From Rutidosis leptorrhynchoides (taxonomy: Eukaryota; Streptophyta; Magnoliopsida; Asterales; Asteraceae), in NCBI RefSeq assembly GCF_046630445.1, contig NC_092339.1:77704001-77768000 (forward strand): a stretch of 64,000 nt of DNA. Direction: 5' to 3'. This document shows positions 48,951-59,776 of this stretch, in pieces; the stretch's first letter is position 1; each line of letters begins with the position of its first letter. Below the pieces are notes generated by a model. The model ran no database searches. It was given only the letters and a program-made list of their open reading frames with translations, and was not told the DNA's origin. The position numbers and the translations under genes are program-made.

Positions 48951-49140
48951 ACGCGGCCTAAGGCTGTATCTGAACAGCTTGACCAACTTAAACAATTTTC
49001 GATTTTATTTAATTTGTACATTCCAAACCCGCTTCCTATATTCACCTAGCCTTCAACAATAGTCTCACAAGACATAACGCTAACCAAACCCATGTTTAAA
49101 CTTATACATGCACACATTATCAAGTATACATATATGTGTG

Positions 49141-51071
49141 TGATAATGCTAAAAACGAACATATATTTCATAGCATTATTCCTCAAGAAAGACAAGCTTT
49201 TAGTTGCAATTGTTCTATTTACAAGAGATATTCGTTTAAATAATAAAAGGTGAAGACAAAAGGCAGATTCGACAAATTGAAGACAAAAAGGTCCAAAGAG
49301 CTAAAAAGTACAAGATACAATTAAAAAGGTTCAAAATATTGATGAGGAACGTCTCAAAATGACAAGAGTACAAGTTACAAGACGCAAAGTACGCGATTTA
49401 AAATAATACGCGAGGACGTCCGAAAATCCGGAACCGGGACCTGAGCCAAGAAGAAACGCCCGACGCAACGGACCAAAAATATCTAGTCTACTATGCACAA
49501 GAATATAATATAATATATATATAATTATATATAATTATATATTATATATATTATTATTATTATATTACGTCGGCAAGAAGAAAACAAATCCATTTGGCTG
49601 GATCCAGGGTGGCCATGCGACTCGCATGGCCAGAAGCACAAATCCATGCGAGTCGCATGGAGTGAGATTGCTGGTCAGGTCCTATATAAAGCCAGTTTTC
49701 TGCCGAGTTTTTATCATCTTTTTTCTCTTCCTCTTCATACGTAAATATATTTATATTTATAATTTATATTTTAATTTTAATTATAATTCTAATAATAAGG
49801 GTATGTTAGCGAATGTTGTAAGGGTGTAAGTCGAAATTCTGTCCGTGTAACGCTACGCTATTTTTAATCATTGTAAGTTATGTTCAACCTTTTTACATTA
49901 ATGTCTCGTAGCTAAGTTATTATTATGCTTATTTAAAACGAAGTAATCATGATGTTGGGCTAATTACTAAAATTGGGTAATTGGGCTTTGTACCATAATT
50001 GGGGTTTGGACAAAAGAACGACACTTGTGGAAACTAGACTATGGGCTATTAATGGGCTTTATATTTGTTTAACTAAATGAAAGTTTGTTAATGTTAATAT
50101 AAAGATTTACAATTGGGCGTCCCTATAAATTACCATATACACTCGATTGGACACGATGGGCGGGGTATTTATATGTACGAATAATCGTTCATTTAACCGA
50201 ACACGGGAATGGATTAATAGCCACTAGAATAATTAAAACAGGGGTGAAATTACATTCAAGGGTAATTGGTGTAATTGTTAACAAAGTAGTAAAACCTTGG
50301 TTTACACGCAGTCGATAACCTGGTGTATTCATTAAACAAAGTATTAAAACCTTGTTACAATTCGAATCCCCAATTAGTTGGAATATTTATCTTCGGGTAT
50401 AATAATAATTTGACAAGGACACTTGCAATTTATATTTATGACTGATGGACTGTTATGGACAAAAACCAGACGGACATATTGAATAATCCAGGACAAAGGA
50501 CAATTAACCCATGGGCATAAAACTAAAATCAACACGTCAAACATCATGATTACGGAAGTTTAAATAAGCATAATTCTTTTATTTCATATTTAATTTCCTT
50601 TATTTTATATTTAATTGCACTTCTAATTATCGCACTTTTATTTTATCGCATTTTTATTATTCGCAATTTCATTATCGTTATTTACTTTACGCTTTAATTT
50701 AAGTCTTGTATTTATTTTATATTTTACATTAGGTTTTAACTGCGACTAAAGTTTTAAAATCGACAAACCGGTCATTAAACGGTAAAAAAACCCCCTTTAT
50801 AATAATAATATTACTTATATATATATTTGTATTTTTATAAAAGTAAACTAATATAGCGTTGAGCTTTGTTTAAAGATTTCCCTGTGGAACGAACCGGACT
50901 TACTAAAAACTACACTACTGTACGATTAGGTACACTGCCTATAAGTGTTGTAGCAAGGTTTAAGTATATCCATTCTATAAATAAATAAATATCTTGTGTA
51001 AAATTGTATCGTATTTAATAGTTTTTCCTAGTAAAATATAAGCTATTTTATATACACCTCGTTCGACATCA
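49141..51071 (+). mobile_element. 5' LTR of Athila-type Ty3/gypsy element
   Basis: Begins TGATAATGCTAAAAACG, identical for all 124 visible bases to the 3' LTR at 63877. Ends GTTCGACATCA at 51071, before the PBS; 1931 bp with TG...CA ends. The candidate 5-bp target duplication is GTGTG (49136-49140). The U3 part (49255-49700) resembles the solo LTR middle at 29010-29430. Confidence 0.9.
49611..49690 (+). promoter_or_regulatory. Twin palindromes and TATA box, Athila LTR promoter
   Basis: A perfect 21-bp palindrome with core CATGCGACTCGCATG (49611-49631) and a perfect 19-bp one, TCCATGCGAGTCGCATGGA (49643-49661), are followed by TATATAAA at 49683-49690. The layout and the word CATGCGA are shared with 29340-29416. 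Confidence 0.8.
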
Positions 51072-51081
51072 AGTATATTTT

Positions 51082-51099
51082 TGGCGCCGCTGCCGGGGA
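51082..51099 (+). other. Primer-binding site of Athila element (tRNA-Asp type)
   Basis: TGGCGCCGCTGCCGGGGA, 10 bp after the LTR end, is the PBS typical of Athila and Tat elements, complementary to the 3' end of tRNA-Asp. Confidence 0.88.
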
Positions 51100-52469
51100 A
51101 TCACTCTTAAACGCCGGAAGCGCAACGCTAATATAAAAATAAAAAAAAAAATTTAGTTACTTTTATTAAAAGTCGTTTTTGTAAAAATACGTTTTTAAAA
51201 ATTCGAAAAATATAAAAAGAAAAACAAAAATATTAGTATTTTTAAGATTTTGTAAATATTTAAGTTTTATAAGTTTCTTTATTTCTATTTTAAGTTTATA
51301 AAAATATAAGTTTTATTTTAAAATCTTTTATTTATTTAGAAAAACAGAAAAAAAAAAAAAAATAATAAGTAATCGGGCCAAGGTACTGTAGCAGCCCAAC
51401 TTTTGGCCTGGATCCGAACACCATGCGAGTCGCATGATAATTCAACTAAACCCCATGCGAGTCGCATGAGGGGTCTGACAGGGCCACAAACAAACCCTAA
51501 TAACGCATTTCTTACGGAGTATAATATATTATTATTATTAAACCCTAATTTGATTTTATTATTATTAATTAATTTTTTAGTTTAATTAATTACTTTTAAT
51601 TAGTTTTATTATATTTAACACTTAATACTTTAATATAATTAATATAAAAATAATATTTTAATAAAAATTGTATTTTTTTTATCACTTTTTATTTCTTTTA
51701 ATATTTTGTCCCTTTTTAATCGTTGTAGCGTAATATTTATATTTTTAGCTCAAATTTAATTTTAAACTTAGTTTTTGCTATAGTTATTTTTACTCCTATA
51801 TTTTTAGGCTTTGCCGTAGAATTCCTTAAGTGCTTTTTCTTTAGACTAAGATTTAGGTGCTTTAGAATTTTGCGACGCCTTTTTAAGTTTTAGTTTCTTT
51901 TTAAGTTATTTCCATTTGGGATTTAGTTTTTCCTGTAAGCTTTAATATTTTTAGACCGTTTACTATGTATCAATTATCATTCCAATTAGTAATTTCAATT
52001 TGCGATTATAATTTTAAGTTAGTTGTAGTAATAAGGTTAGGTTAGTTAAGTATTTTTAAGTTTTTATAAGTTTCTTTTATTTTTCCGTCGTCTTTTATTT
52101 TTCAACCATTTTTTCTTTTTCAACCTTTATCGACAAACTCTTTTTCTCTCTTATTTCTCGCTATTCTAGTTTTAGGACTTAGAATTTTTTTCTACTTCTT
52201 ATCTAAATTTCTAAAAATTACGAAAATTTATTTTAAGTGGTTAAATTGATAGACATCAAAATTTTCTGGTTCGTAGTAATAGTTGGATTTGTACGTGGAC
52301 CGGGTTATTGGAGCCAAACAGTCCTCAATTATATTGAGACCAAACGAATCCTGCCCCTCTGCTGCATCTTTTGGCTATTCGAAACGTGGGCAAAATCAGA
52401 AAAGTCTATTGATTGGATAACTTATTATAACTTTTCTTTCCTTTTAAAAACTAATAGGATATTCTGTGA
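51100..52469 (+). other. Athila leader between PBS and gag
   Basis: A 1.4-kb AT-rich leader with no convincing ORF. It contains a further palindrome pair with core CATGCGAGTCGCATG (51422-51436 and 51454-51468), the same word as in the LTR promoter. Confidence 0.65.
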
Positions 52470-53906
52470 ATGCACCGAGCAAGACGTTCATCACCTTTTG
52501 TACATTCACCACCTGTAACTCGATCAAGACATCGTTTAATAAATACCCCGCCCATCCTCACAATTGAGAATCCAGAGAATATTCAGGAACGGTTCATAGA
52601 TCCTGAACCATTAAACTTTCCTCCGGAACCAACAATCATTCAAACAGAGATTGTTGAGGAACGAACTATTAAATCAGAATCATCTAGTGATACCGAGTCA
52701 ACAAATTCAATTATGGAGAATCTGGAACCTTTAAGTATGGAAGACCGAATGAGAGCTAAACGCACTGGCCAAGGTCACGTAATTACTCATCCAGACATTA
52801 ATGCACCAGATTATGAAATCAAAGGACAAATTCTACACATGGTGACTAATCAATGCCAATTTAGTGGTGCGCCGAAGGAAGATCCAAATGAACATCTACG
52901 TACCTTTAATAGGATCTGCACACTATTTAAAATCCGAGAAGTGGAGGATGAACAGATATATCTCATGTTATTTCCCTGGACTTTAAAGGGAGAAGCCAAA
53001 GATTGGTTGGAATCGTTACCTGAAGGGGCGATTGATACATGGGACGTTTTAATTGACAAATTTCTTAAACAATTCTTTCCTGCATCTAAAGCCGTAAGAC
53101 TTCAAGCAGAAATTGTTACGTTCACACAGAAACCAAATGAAACTCTATATGAGGCGTGGACAAGATATGGAAAGTTGTTAAGAGGATGTCCGCAACATGG
53201 TTTAGACACCTGTCAAATAGTACAAATATTCTACCGAGGATGCGACATCACTACAAGAAAAGACATAGATATAGCAGCTGGTGGTTCTATTATGAAGAAA
53301 ACCGAAACTGATGCTTACAAAATTATTGATAACACTGCTTCCCACTCACATGAGTGGCACCAAGAAAAAGACATCATTAGATCATCTAAAGCAGCTAGAG
53401 CCGATTCTAGCCATGACTTAGATTCCATTTCGGCAAAGATAGATGCTTTCGAGAGACGAATGGAAAAGATGACTAAGGATATTCATGCTATACGAATTAG
53501 TTGTGAGCAGTGTGGAGGACCACATTTGACAAAAGATTGTCTCAGTATTGAATTAACAATGGAACAAAGAGAGAATATTTCATACATAAACCAAAGGCCT
53601 GGAAATAATTATCAGAATAATTATCAACCGCCAAGACCGATTTACAATCAAAACCAGAATTATAACCGAAATATTCCATACAATAACCAACAAGGTCCTA
53701 GCAATCAACAACTATCCAATAATACTTACAATCAGCAAAGACCTAATTTTCAAAACAAACCACCACAACAAACCGATGATAAAAAGCCGAATTTAGAAGA
53801 TATGATGACGAAGCTAGTTGAAACTCAAACGCAGTTTTTCACATCTCAAAAACAAACAAATGAACAAAATGCTCAAGCATTTAGAAATCAACAAGCTTCT
53901 ATTTAA
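52470..53906 (+). CDS. Gag of Athila-type element (ends at a premature TAA)
   Basis: 478 codons. A hydrophilic Arg/Pro/Glu-rich N-terminus leads to the retrotransposon gag domain (about 130-275; FSGAPKEDPNEHLRTF, LKGEAKDWLESLPEG, LKQFFPASKA). Then come a zinc knuckle CEQCGGPHLTKDC (residues 345-357) and an Asn/Gln-rich tail. Gag forms the cytoplasmic particle and binds RNA. The TAA at 53904-53906 interrupts the frame just where Athila proteins continue with an LEQEVSNLARLIGE-type helix, which is visible in the same frame beyond the stop. The stop is thus probably a lesion or a gag/pol boundary read through at low rate. Confidence 0.9.
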   Translation: MHRARRSSPFVHSPPVTRSRHRLINTPPILTIENPENIQERFIDPEPLNFPPEPTIIQTEIVEERTIKSESSSDTESTNSIMENLEPLSMEDRMRAKRTGQGHVITHPDINAPDYEIKGQILHMVTNQCQFSGAPKEDPNEHLRTFNRICTLFKIREVEDEQIYLMLFPWTLKGEAKDWLESLPEGAIDTWDVLIDKFLKQFFPASKAVRLQAEIVTFTQKPNETLYEAWTRYGKLLRGCPQHGLDTCQIVQIFYRGCDITTRKDIDIAAGGSIMKKTETDAYKIIDNTASHSHEWHQEKDIIRSSKAARADSSHDLDSISAKIDAFERRMEKMTKDIHAIRISCEQCGGPHLTKDCLSIELTMEQRENISYINQRPGNNYQNNYQPPRPIYNQNQNYNRNIPYNNQQGPSNQQLSNNTYNQQRPNFQNKPPQQTDDKKPNLEDMMTKLVETQTQFFTSQKQTNEQNAQAFRNQQASI

Positions 53907-54364
53907 AATCTGGAACAAGAAGTAAGTAACCTAGCAAGGTTAATAGGTGAAAGAAAACCGGGAAGTTTACCTAGTGATACAAATGCTAACCCCCGGAATG
54001 AAACAGCTAAAGCTATTACCACAAGAAGTGGTACAACACTTAAACCACCTGAAATACCAGTAACTTCTGATGAAACTATTCCTACTCCACAAGAACCACA
54101 ACCTGATCAAGATAAGGAAAAAGAACTGGTAGTTGAAAAGGTTAATGAAGATAACACAGTTAAGGATAAACCTTATGTTAAACCATACCAACCACCACTT
54201 CCTTATCCGAGTAAAATGAAGAAAGAAAAACTTGAAGCCGAGCAATCCAAATTCTTGGATATGTTTAAACAAATAAATGTAAATCTTCCTTTCATTGATG
54301 TAATTTCAGGAATGCCTAGATATGCAAAATTTACCTGAAAGATCTAATCACGAATAGAAAGAAA
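53907..54364 (+). pseudogene. Gag-protease linker of the Athila element
   Basis: Same frame as gag after the TAA: conserved helix, AKAITTRSGTTL-type motif, a Pro/Glu/Lys-rich linker and PSKMKKEKLEAEQSKFLDMFKQ. Near 54330-54345 the frame hits TGA, and the expected continuation is found in another frame, leading into the pol ORF. So there is a frameshift between gag and pol in addition to the TAA. Confidence 0.8.
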
Positions 54365-57300
54365 ATGGAAGAACTCTCGGCTGTTACTATGAATGCTAAT
54401 TGTTCAGCAGTGCTGTTGAATAAGATACCAGAAAAACTATCTGATCCAGGAAGTTTCACAATTCCATGTTTTCTGGGTAGTCTTAGTTCAATAGAAGCAT
54501 TGGCAGACTTAGGTGCTAGTATAAATCTAATGTCGTATTCACTATACGCTAAACTAGACCTTGGAGAATTGAAACCAACCAGAATAAGCATACAACTAGC
54601 CGATAGATCAATAAAATATCCTAGAGGGATAATGGAGAACATGCTAGTTAAAGTTGGTACTTTAGTATTTCCAGTAGATTTTGTTGTTTTGGACATGGAA
54701 GAAGATTCTCAAGTTCCTCTCATATTAGGAAGACCATTCTTAAACACGGCTAAAGCAATGATAGACGTGTTCGGTAAGAAACTGACCCTAAGTATAGAGG
54801 ATGAGAGTGTTACCTTTTCAGTTGATAGAGCAATGCAACAACCACAATCTGCAGATGATACATGTTATTATATTAAAACTATAGATGCACATGCAGAATT
54901 ATTAGAAGAATTTCCAGAATTACAAGGAACAGGAGAATGTTCTTTAGGAGAAAGTAATGAACCAATTGATGAAGCTGAAATGTTAGCTACACTTATAGCT
55001 AATGGATATGAACCAACAACAGAAGAAATTCAAATGCTAAAAGAAGAAGACAGATATCGATATAAATCATCGATAGAAGAACCTCCGAAATTAGAGTTAA
55101 AGCCACTTCCAAACCATTTGGAATACGCTTATTTACATGGTGAATCTGAATTACCTGTAATAATATCGTCTTCTCTTACTGAAAATGAGAAATCACAACT
55201 CATTTCTGTGTTGAAAGCTCATAAACCAGCCATTGCATGGAAGATTCATGATATTAAAGGAATAAGTCCTTCGTATTGCACACATAAAATCCTTATGGAA
55301 GAAGGTCATAAAACGTATGTGCAACGTCAACGAAGACTAAATCCTAATATGCAAGATGTAGTCAAGAAAGAGATTATTAAACTGCTAGATGCAGGTTTGA
55401 TATATCCAATTTCTGATAGTCCATGGGTAAGCCCAGTTCAATGCGTGCCTAAGAAGGGTGGCATGACTGTCATCACAAATGAGAAAAATGAGCTTATTCC
55501 TACTAGGACTGTAACAGGATGGCGTGTATGTATTGATTATAGAAAATTAAATGACGCCACCAGAAAAGATCACTTTCCCTTACCTTTCATAGATCAAATG
55601 TTGGAAAGATTAGCCGGAAATAGTTACTATTGTTTTCTAGATGGATTTTCCGGATATTTTCAAATTTCAATAGCACCCGAAGATCAAGAGAAAACCACAT
55701 TCACGTGCCCTTATGGTACTTTTGCTTACAAACGCATGCCATTTGGACTTTGTAACGCCCCTGCAACCTTTCAAAGGTGTATGATGGCGATTTTTCACGA
55801 CATGATAGAAGAATGCATGGAAGTATTCATGGATGACTTTTCAGTCTTCGGTGATACATTTAAATCATGTCTAGTTAATCTGGAACGAATGCTAATTAGA
55901 TGCGAAAAATCAAATCTAGTACTTAATTGGGAGAAATGCCATTTCATGGTTAAAGAAGGCATCGTTCTTGGACATAAAATTTCAAAAGAAGGAATTGAAG
56001 TGGATAGAGCTAAAGTAGATGTAATTGCTAAACTTCCACATCCCACCAATGTTAGAGGAGTTAGGAGTTTTCTAGGGCATGCCGATTTTTACCGACGTTT
56101 CATAAAAGATTTTTCTAAAATTGCCACTCCTATGAATAAACTCCTAGAAAAGGATGCGCCATTCATCTTTTCAGATGAGTGTATCAAATCTTTTAATATT
56201 CTTAAAGAAAAACTCACTAATGCACCGATCATGATAACACCAAATTGGAATCTACCATTTGAACTAATGTGCGATGCAAGTGATTTTGCAATGGGAGCCG
56301 TTTTAGGACAAAGGATTGAAAAACGATTTCAACCTATATATTATGCTAGTAAGACATTACAAGGAGCACAAACGAACTATACAACTACTGAAAAAGAACT
56401 CCTTGCTATTGTCTTTGCTTTTGACAAATTTCGATCATATCTAGTTCTAGCAAAAACGGTGGTCTATACCGACCATTCTGCTCTTAGATACCTATTTTCA
56501 AAACAAGATGCTAAACCAAGATTAATCCGTTGGATCTTACTCTTACAAGAGTTTGATATTGAAATCCGAGATAAAAAGGGAGCAGAAAATCTCGCCGCTG
56601 ATCATCTTTCTCGTCTTGAAAATCCCGAATTAGAAGTTCTGAATGAATCGGCCATACAAGACAACTTTCCTGATGAATATCTATTGAAGATAGATTATAA
56701 AGAAATTCCATGGTTTGCAGACTATGCAAACTACTTAGTTTGTGGATTCCTTGAAAAAGGATTATCGTACCAAAGACGAAAGAAATTCTTCAGTGATATA
56801 AAACACTATTTCTGGGAAGATCCACATCTGTTTAAAAGTTGTCCCGATGGAATAATACGCCGATGCGTATTTGGAGATGAAGCTAGTAAAATTTTAAACC
56901 ATTGTCACACAGGACCAACAGGAGGGCATTATGGGCCTCAACTAACAGCAAGAAAAGTTTATGAAGCTGGATTCTATTGGCCTACAATTTACAAAGACGC
57001 ACACCTTCTTTGCAAATCCTGTGATGCATGTCAAAGGGCCGGAAAAATAAGTCAACGTGATGAAATGCCACAAAATGTCATCCAAGTATATGAAGTATTT
57101 GACATTTGGGGTATTGACTTTATGGGTCCATTTCCAAAATCTCATAATAATCTATATATACTCGTAGCCATTGATTATGTATCTAAATGGGCGGAAGCAC
57201 AAGCTCTCCCAACTAACGATGCACGAGTTGTAGTCAACTTTTTAAAACGTCTTTTTGCAAGGTTTGGAACACCGAAAGCTTTAATAAGTGATCGGGGTAC

Positions 57301-58000
57301 TCATTTCTGTAATAATCAACTTGAGAAAGTTCTTAAAAGATATGGAGTAACTCATAAAATCTCCACCGCATATCATCCACAAACAAGTGGACAAGTTGAA
57401 AATACCAACCGAGCTTTAAAACGTATTCTAGAGAAAACCGTAGGATCAAATCCGAAGGAATGGTCCATTAAATTGGAGGATGCACTCTGGGCTTTTAGAA
57501 CAGCCTACAAAACTCCAATTGGAACCACACCTTTTAGACTTGTGTATGGAAAAGCATGTCATCTTCCAGTAGAAATTGAACACAAAGCATTTTGGGCTTT
57601 GAAGACATGTAATCTTGATTTACATGAAGCCAGACGTCTACGATTAAGTCAACTAAACGAATTAGAAGAATTAAGACATGAAGCATACGAAAATTCGTTA
57701 ATCTATAAAGAAAGAACGAAGAAATGGCATGATAAAAGAATCAAAAGTTCAAAAGAATTTAAAGAAGGAGACAGAGTTCTTCTTTTCAATTCACGATTCA
57801 AGCTATTTCCTGGAAAATTGAAATCAAGATGGTCTGGACCATTCATAGTCAAAAGAGTTTTCCCATACGGAACGATAGAATTGATGAATTCAAATGGGAT
57901 TGAATTTAAAGTTAATGGTCACAGAGTTAAACATTACATACAGGGTCCGATGGAAGTCGACAACGAAGTTAATCACAATTTCGACACCACAGCTAACTAA
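54365..58000 (+). CDS. Pol of Athila-type element (PR-RT-RNaseH-IN)
   Basis: 1211 codons. Protease: ADLGASIN (catalytic Asp 48). [13 protein letters not shown] (386 onward) and FMDD (Asp 490-491). RNase [14 protein letters not shown] (Asp 637). Integrase: zinc region starting [10 protein letters not shown] (846) with CKSCDAC; catalytic Asp 918 (IDFMGPF), Asp 976 (SDRGTHF) and Glu 1012 (SGQVEN), spacing DX35E. No chromodomain, fitting the Athila lineage. All catalytic residues are present, so the enzyme part looks intact. The annotated start is simply the first ATG after the frameshift; the original frame came from gag. Confidence 0.94.
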   Translation: MEELSAVTMNANCSAVLLNKIPEKLSDPGSFTIPCFLGSLSSIEALADLGASINLMSYSLYAKLDLGELKPTRISIQLADRSIKYPRGIMENMLVKVGTLVFPVDFVVLDMEEDSQVPLILGRPFLNTAKAMIDVFGKKLTLSIEDESVTFSVDRAMQQPQSADDTCYYIKTIDAHAELLEEFPELQGTGECSLGESNEPIDEAEMLATLIANGYEPTTEEIQMLKEEDRYRYKSSIEEPPKLELKPLPNHLEYAYLHGESELPVIISSSLTENEKSQLISVLKAHKPAIAWKIHDIKGISPSYCTHKILMEEGHKTYVQRQRRLNPNMQDVVKKEIIKLLDAGLIYPISDSPWVSPVQCVPKKGGMTVITNEKNELIPTRTVTGWRVCIDYRKLNDATRKDHFPLPFIDQMLERLAGNSYYCFLDGFSGYFQISIAPEDQEKTTFTCPYGTFAYKRMPFGLCNAPATFQRCMMAIFHDMIEECMEVFMDDFSVFGDTFKSCLVNLERMLIRCEKSNLVLNWEKCHFMVKEGIVLGHKISKEGIEVDRAKVDVIAKLPHPTNVRGVRSFLGHADFYRRFIKDFSKIATPMNKLLEKDAPFIFSDECIKSFNILKEKLTNAPIMITPNWNLPFELMCDASDFAMGAVLGQRIEKRFQPIYYASKTLQGAQTNYTTTEKELLAIVFAFDKFRSYLVLAKTVVYTDHSALRYLFSKQDAKPRLIRWILLLQEFDIEIRDKKGAENLAADHLSRLENPELEVLNESAIQDNFPDEYLLKIDYKEIPWFADYANYLVCGFLEKGLSYQRRKKFFSDIKHYFWEDPHLFKSCPDGIIRRCVFGDEASKILNHCHTGPTGGHYGPQLTARKVYEAGFYWPTIYKDAHLLCKSCDACQRAGKISQRDEMPQNVIQVYEVFDIWGIDFMGPFPKSHNNLYILVAIDYVSKWAEAQALPTNDARVVVNFLKRLFARFGTPKALISDRGTHFCNNQLEKVLKRYGVTHKISTAYHPQTSGQVENTNRALKRILEKTVGSNPKEWSIKLEDALWAFRTAYKTPIGTTPFRLVYGKACHLPVEIEHKAFWALKTCNLDLHEARRLRLSQLNELEELRHEAYENSLIYKERTKKWHDKRIKSSKEFKEGDRVLLFNSRFKLFPGKLKSRWSGPFIVKRVFPYGTIELMNSNGIEFKVNGHRVKHYIQGPMEVDNEVNHNFDTTAN

Positions 58001-58172
58001 GTGTGAGGAGAATCAAGTCTGTAAAGGATAATATGTATTTCTGTTAGAGTTAGATTGTCTGTTTTCGTGTAGTTTTCGAAAATGGAACCCGAATGGTCTT
58101 TCCCTAGCAGACCCTAAAGAACTAGTCTTCTCCCCCCATTCTGAATTTTTATTTTTTTTAGGTTTTTACGAA
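58001..58172 (+). other. Spacer after Athila pol
   Basis: No gene. It contains AAGTGTGAGGAGAATC, a PPT-like purine stretch, right after the pol stop. Confidence 0.5.
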
Positions 58173-58589
58173 ATGAAGACTGCCTGTGAACTAAACCATG
58201 GTCTAATGCTACACGCTTTGATCACTAAACGTAATAATGACATACTACCGAGTGAATTAGTATCAGTAATCAGAGAAAGAATGGACGGAGTTAGAAAAGG
58301 ATCCAGATGCGAAGATAATAAGTTACAATTTGGTAAAGGAAAATCAAAATCCGCAGCGAAAAGAAGAGCACGACACCTAGAAAGATGTCACAAATGCGGA
58401 AAATGGTCACATGGAGGTAAATGTTCAAATAATCAAACCTATTCAAATACCGAATTTGTTACTTTATGCAGAGACGGACCGTTCATATGTTTAGAAGAAA
58501 AGACAATGAATGCTCGAGGTTACGCCTATGCAGCCATGGAAAACCAATTAAACCGACTATCTTATGAATATAATAGATCATATAACTAA
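58173..58589 (+). CDS. Small ORF with zinc-knuckle-like motif in Athila 3' region
   Basis: 138 codons from an ATG 173 bp after pol. A basic middle (GKGKSKSAAKRRARHLER) leads straight into CHKCGKWSHGGKC, a C-X2-C-X4-H-X3-C arrangement, one residue shorter than the retroviral CCHC knuckle (X4 before the last Cys). The rest is polar and Tyr/Asn-rich. A basic patch plus knuckle suggests RNA binding (inference). It is intact and unlike the local AT-rich background. I do not know a named family. It could be a duplicated nucleocapsid piece or a separate accessory protein. Confidence 0.6.
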   Translation: MKTACELNHGLMLHALITKRNNDILPSELVSVIRERMDGVRKGSRCEDNKLQFGKGKSKSAAKRRARHLERCHKCGKWSHGGKCSNNQTYSNTEFVTLCRDGPFICLEEKTMNARGYAYAAMENQLNRLSYEYNRSYN

Positions 58590-59541
58590 GAAATCTATTT
58601 CACAGGTATGTCTGTACAGTTTTTATTTTTATTTTTATTTTTAACCTTTTGATAATAAACGCTAATTTGTTCGCTAAAAAGTATTAAATTGGTATTAAAT
58701 AAAATTAGGTTTGGCGACCGAAATTATTGATATCATTCAAAAATTTATTACATCACTGCGAAATTTAACGTTTATTCTTAAGGTATAAATATCTTTAATC
58801 AATCAACCCAAAATATTTCAAAAATTCGTCATGAGTTAAATTAGGTCTTGGAACCGAAATTACTTTACCGAAAAGAGGGGCGCATATTTTTGATAATATT
58901 TGATTGATTAAAGTGGGATAAAAAGACAAAAAGATTTTTAATTTTTTTTTACCATGTTTTTAAAATTAATATTTAAATCTTAAATTAATATTGTAAACTT
59001 TGTAAAAACAATATATTTAAAATTATAAATATTTGAAAAATTAATATAAGTTTGATATGAATTTATGAATTTTTAAATTAAGTTTGGTGTGAATTTTTAA
59101 TTTTTAAAATATGAAATTTTAACTTTATGCATTTCAAATTTTAAGTTTGGTGTGATTATTTTTTTTTTTTATTAATTTTGAATTTTATATTTAAGTTGTG
59201 TGAATTTAAAAACAAAAATTTACTTTATCTCATTAAGTTAAAAATATGATTTTTAAAATTCGTCGTAAGTTGAAGACTAGGTCTTTGAACCGAAATTGCT
59301 TTACCCGAGGGAGGGACGAGAACTTTTATTATCATTATTTTTAATCTTATTGATTTAAAGTATGCCAAAAACATTGAAAAAACCCAAAAATCTTAGCTTT
59401 TAAAACAATCGCTACAAAAAGACAAATTTTAAAATTTTGTCGAGGGACGGACTAGGACATCGATCCGAAACGACCTCGTCCTAAATAACAAGGGAAACAA
59501 AATTTTAAAATTAATTTCTTAATTGTTTTATAAGTTAAAGA

Positions 59542-59572
<31 letters not shown>

Positions 59573-59574
59573 GT
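58590..59574 (+). other. AT-rich Athila 3' region with recurring motif
   Basis: No ORF supported. A motif around TAGGTCTTGGAACCGAAATT, often followed by TTTACCGA and a GAGGGACG-type run, recurs at 58701, 58822-58885, 59257-59319 and, weaker, 59434-59485. The word AAGTTTGGTGTGA recurs near 59081 and 59141. A poly(A) run of about 27 occurs at 59544-59570. Confidence 0.6.
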
Positions 59575-59653
59575 AAACTCCGCGACTCGCGGAGTTTGCA
59601 GGCAAAACCTCCGCGACTCGCGGAGGGTCCAAAACCCAGAAAAAAAATAAAAG
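59575..59653 (+). promoter_or_regulatory. Twin palindromes and TATA-like box before the env-position gene
   Basis: A perfect 23-bp palindrome (59575-59597) and a perfect 19-bp one (59608-59626), both with core CTCCGCGACTCGCGGAG, are 10 bp apart. AATAAAAG follows at 59646-59653. The layout matches the LTR promoters at 29340 and 49611, suggesting an internal promoter for the downstream gene (inference). Confidence 0.6.
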
Positions 59654-59776
59654 AGCTGCTCGATCAGTACACTCAACAACACAAAAACAACCCGAAAAAT
59701 ACTGCGAAAACCACCGAAAATCACCCCCAAAAATCTCAATTTTTAACCGTTAATCACCAAATTTTTTGCTAAAATC

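Larger units (their letters stand above)
47143..49140 (-). mobile_element. Minus-strand gypsy LTR of another family, cut by the Athila insertion
   Basis: Its U5 end on the minus strand is GGGTTGGGTTGTTTCA (47143 side). On the minus strand the order is GC-rich palindromes (48836-48950), TATA box TATAAAT (48758-48764), a T/C-rich leader, GCACTCACTAAG (about 47515), and TTTTTATAGGTTCCGGCTTGG, matching the layout of other gypsy LTRs here. The U3 end is not defined because the Athila element begins at 49141. Confidence 0.65.
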
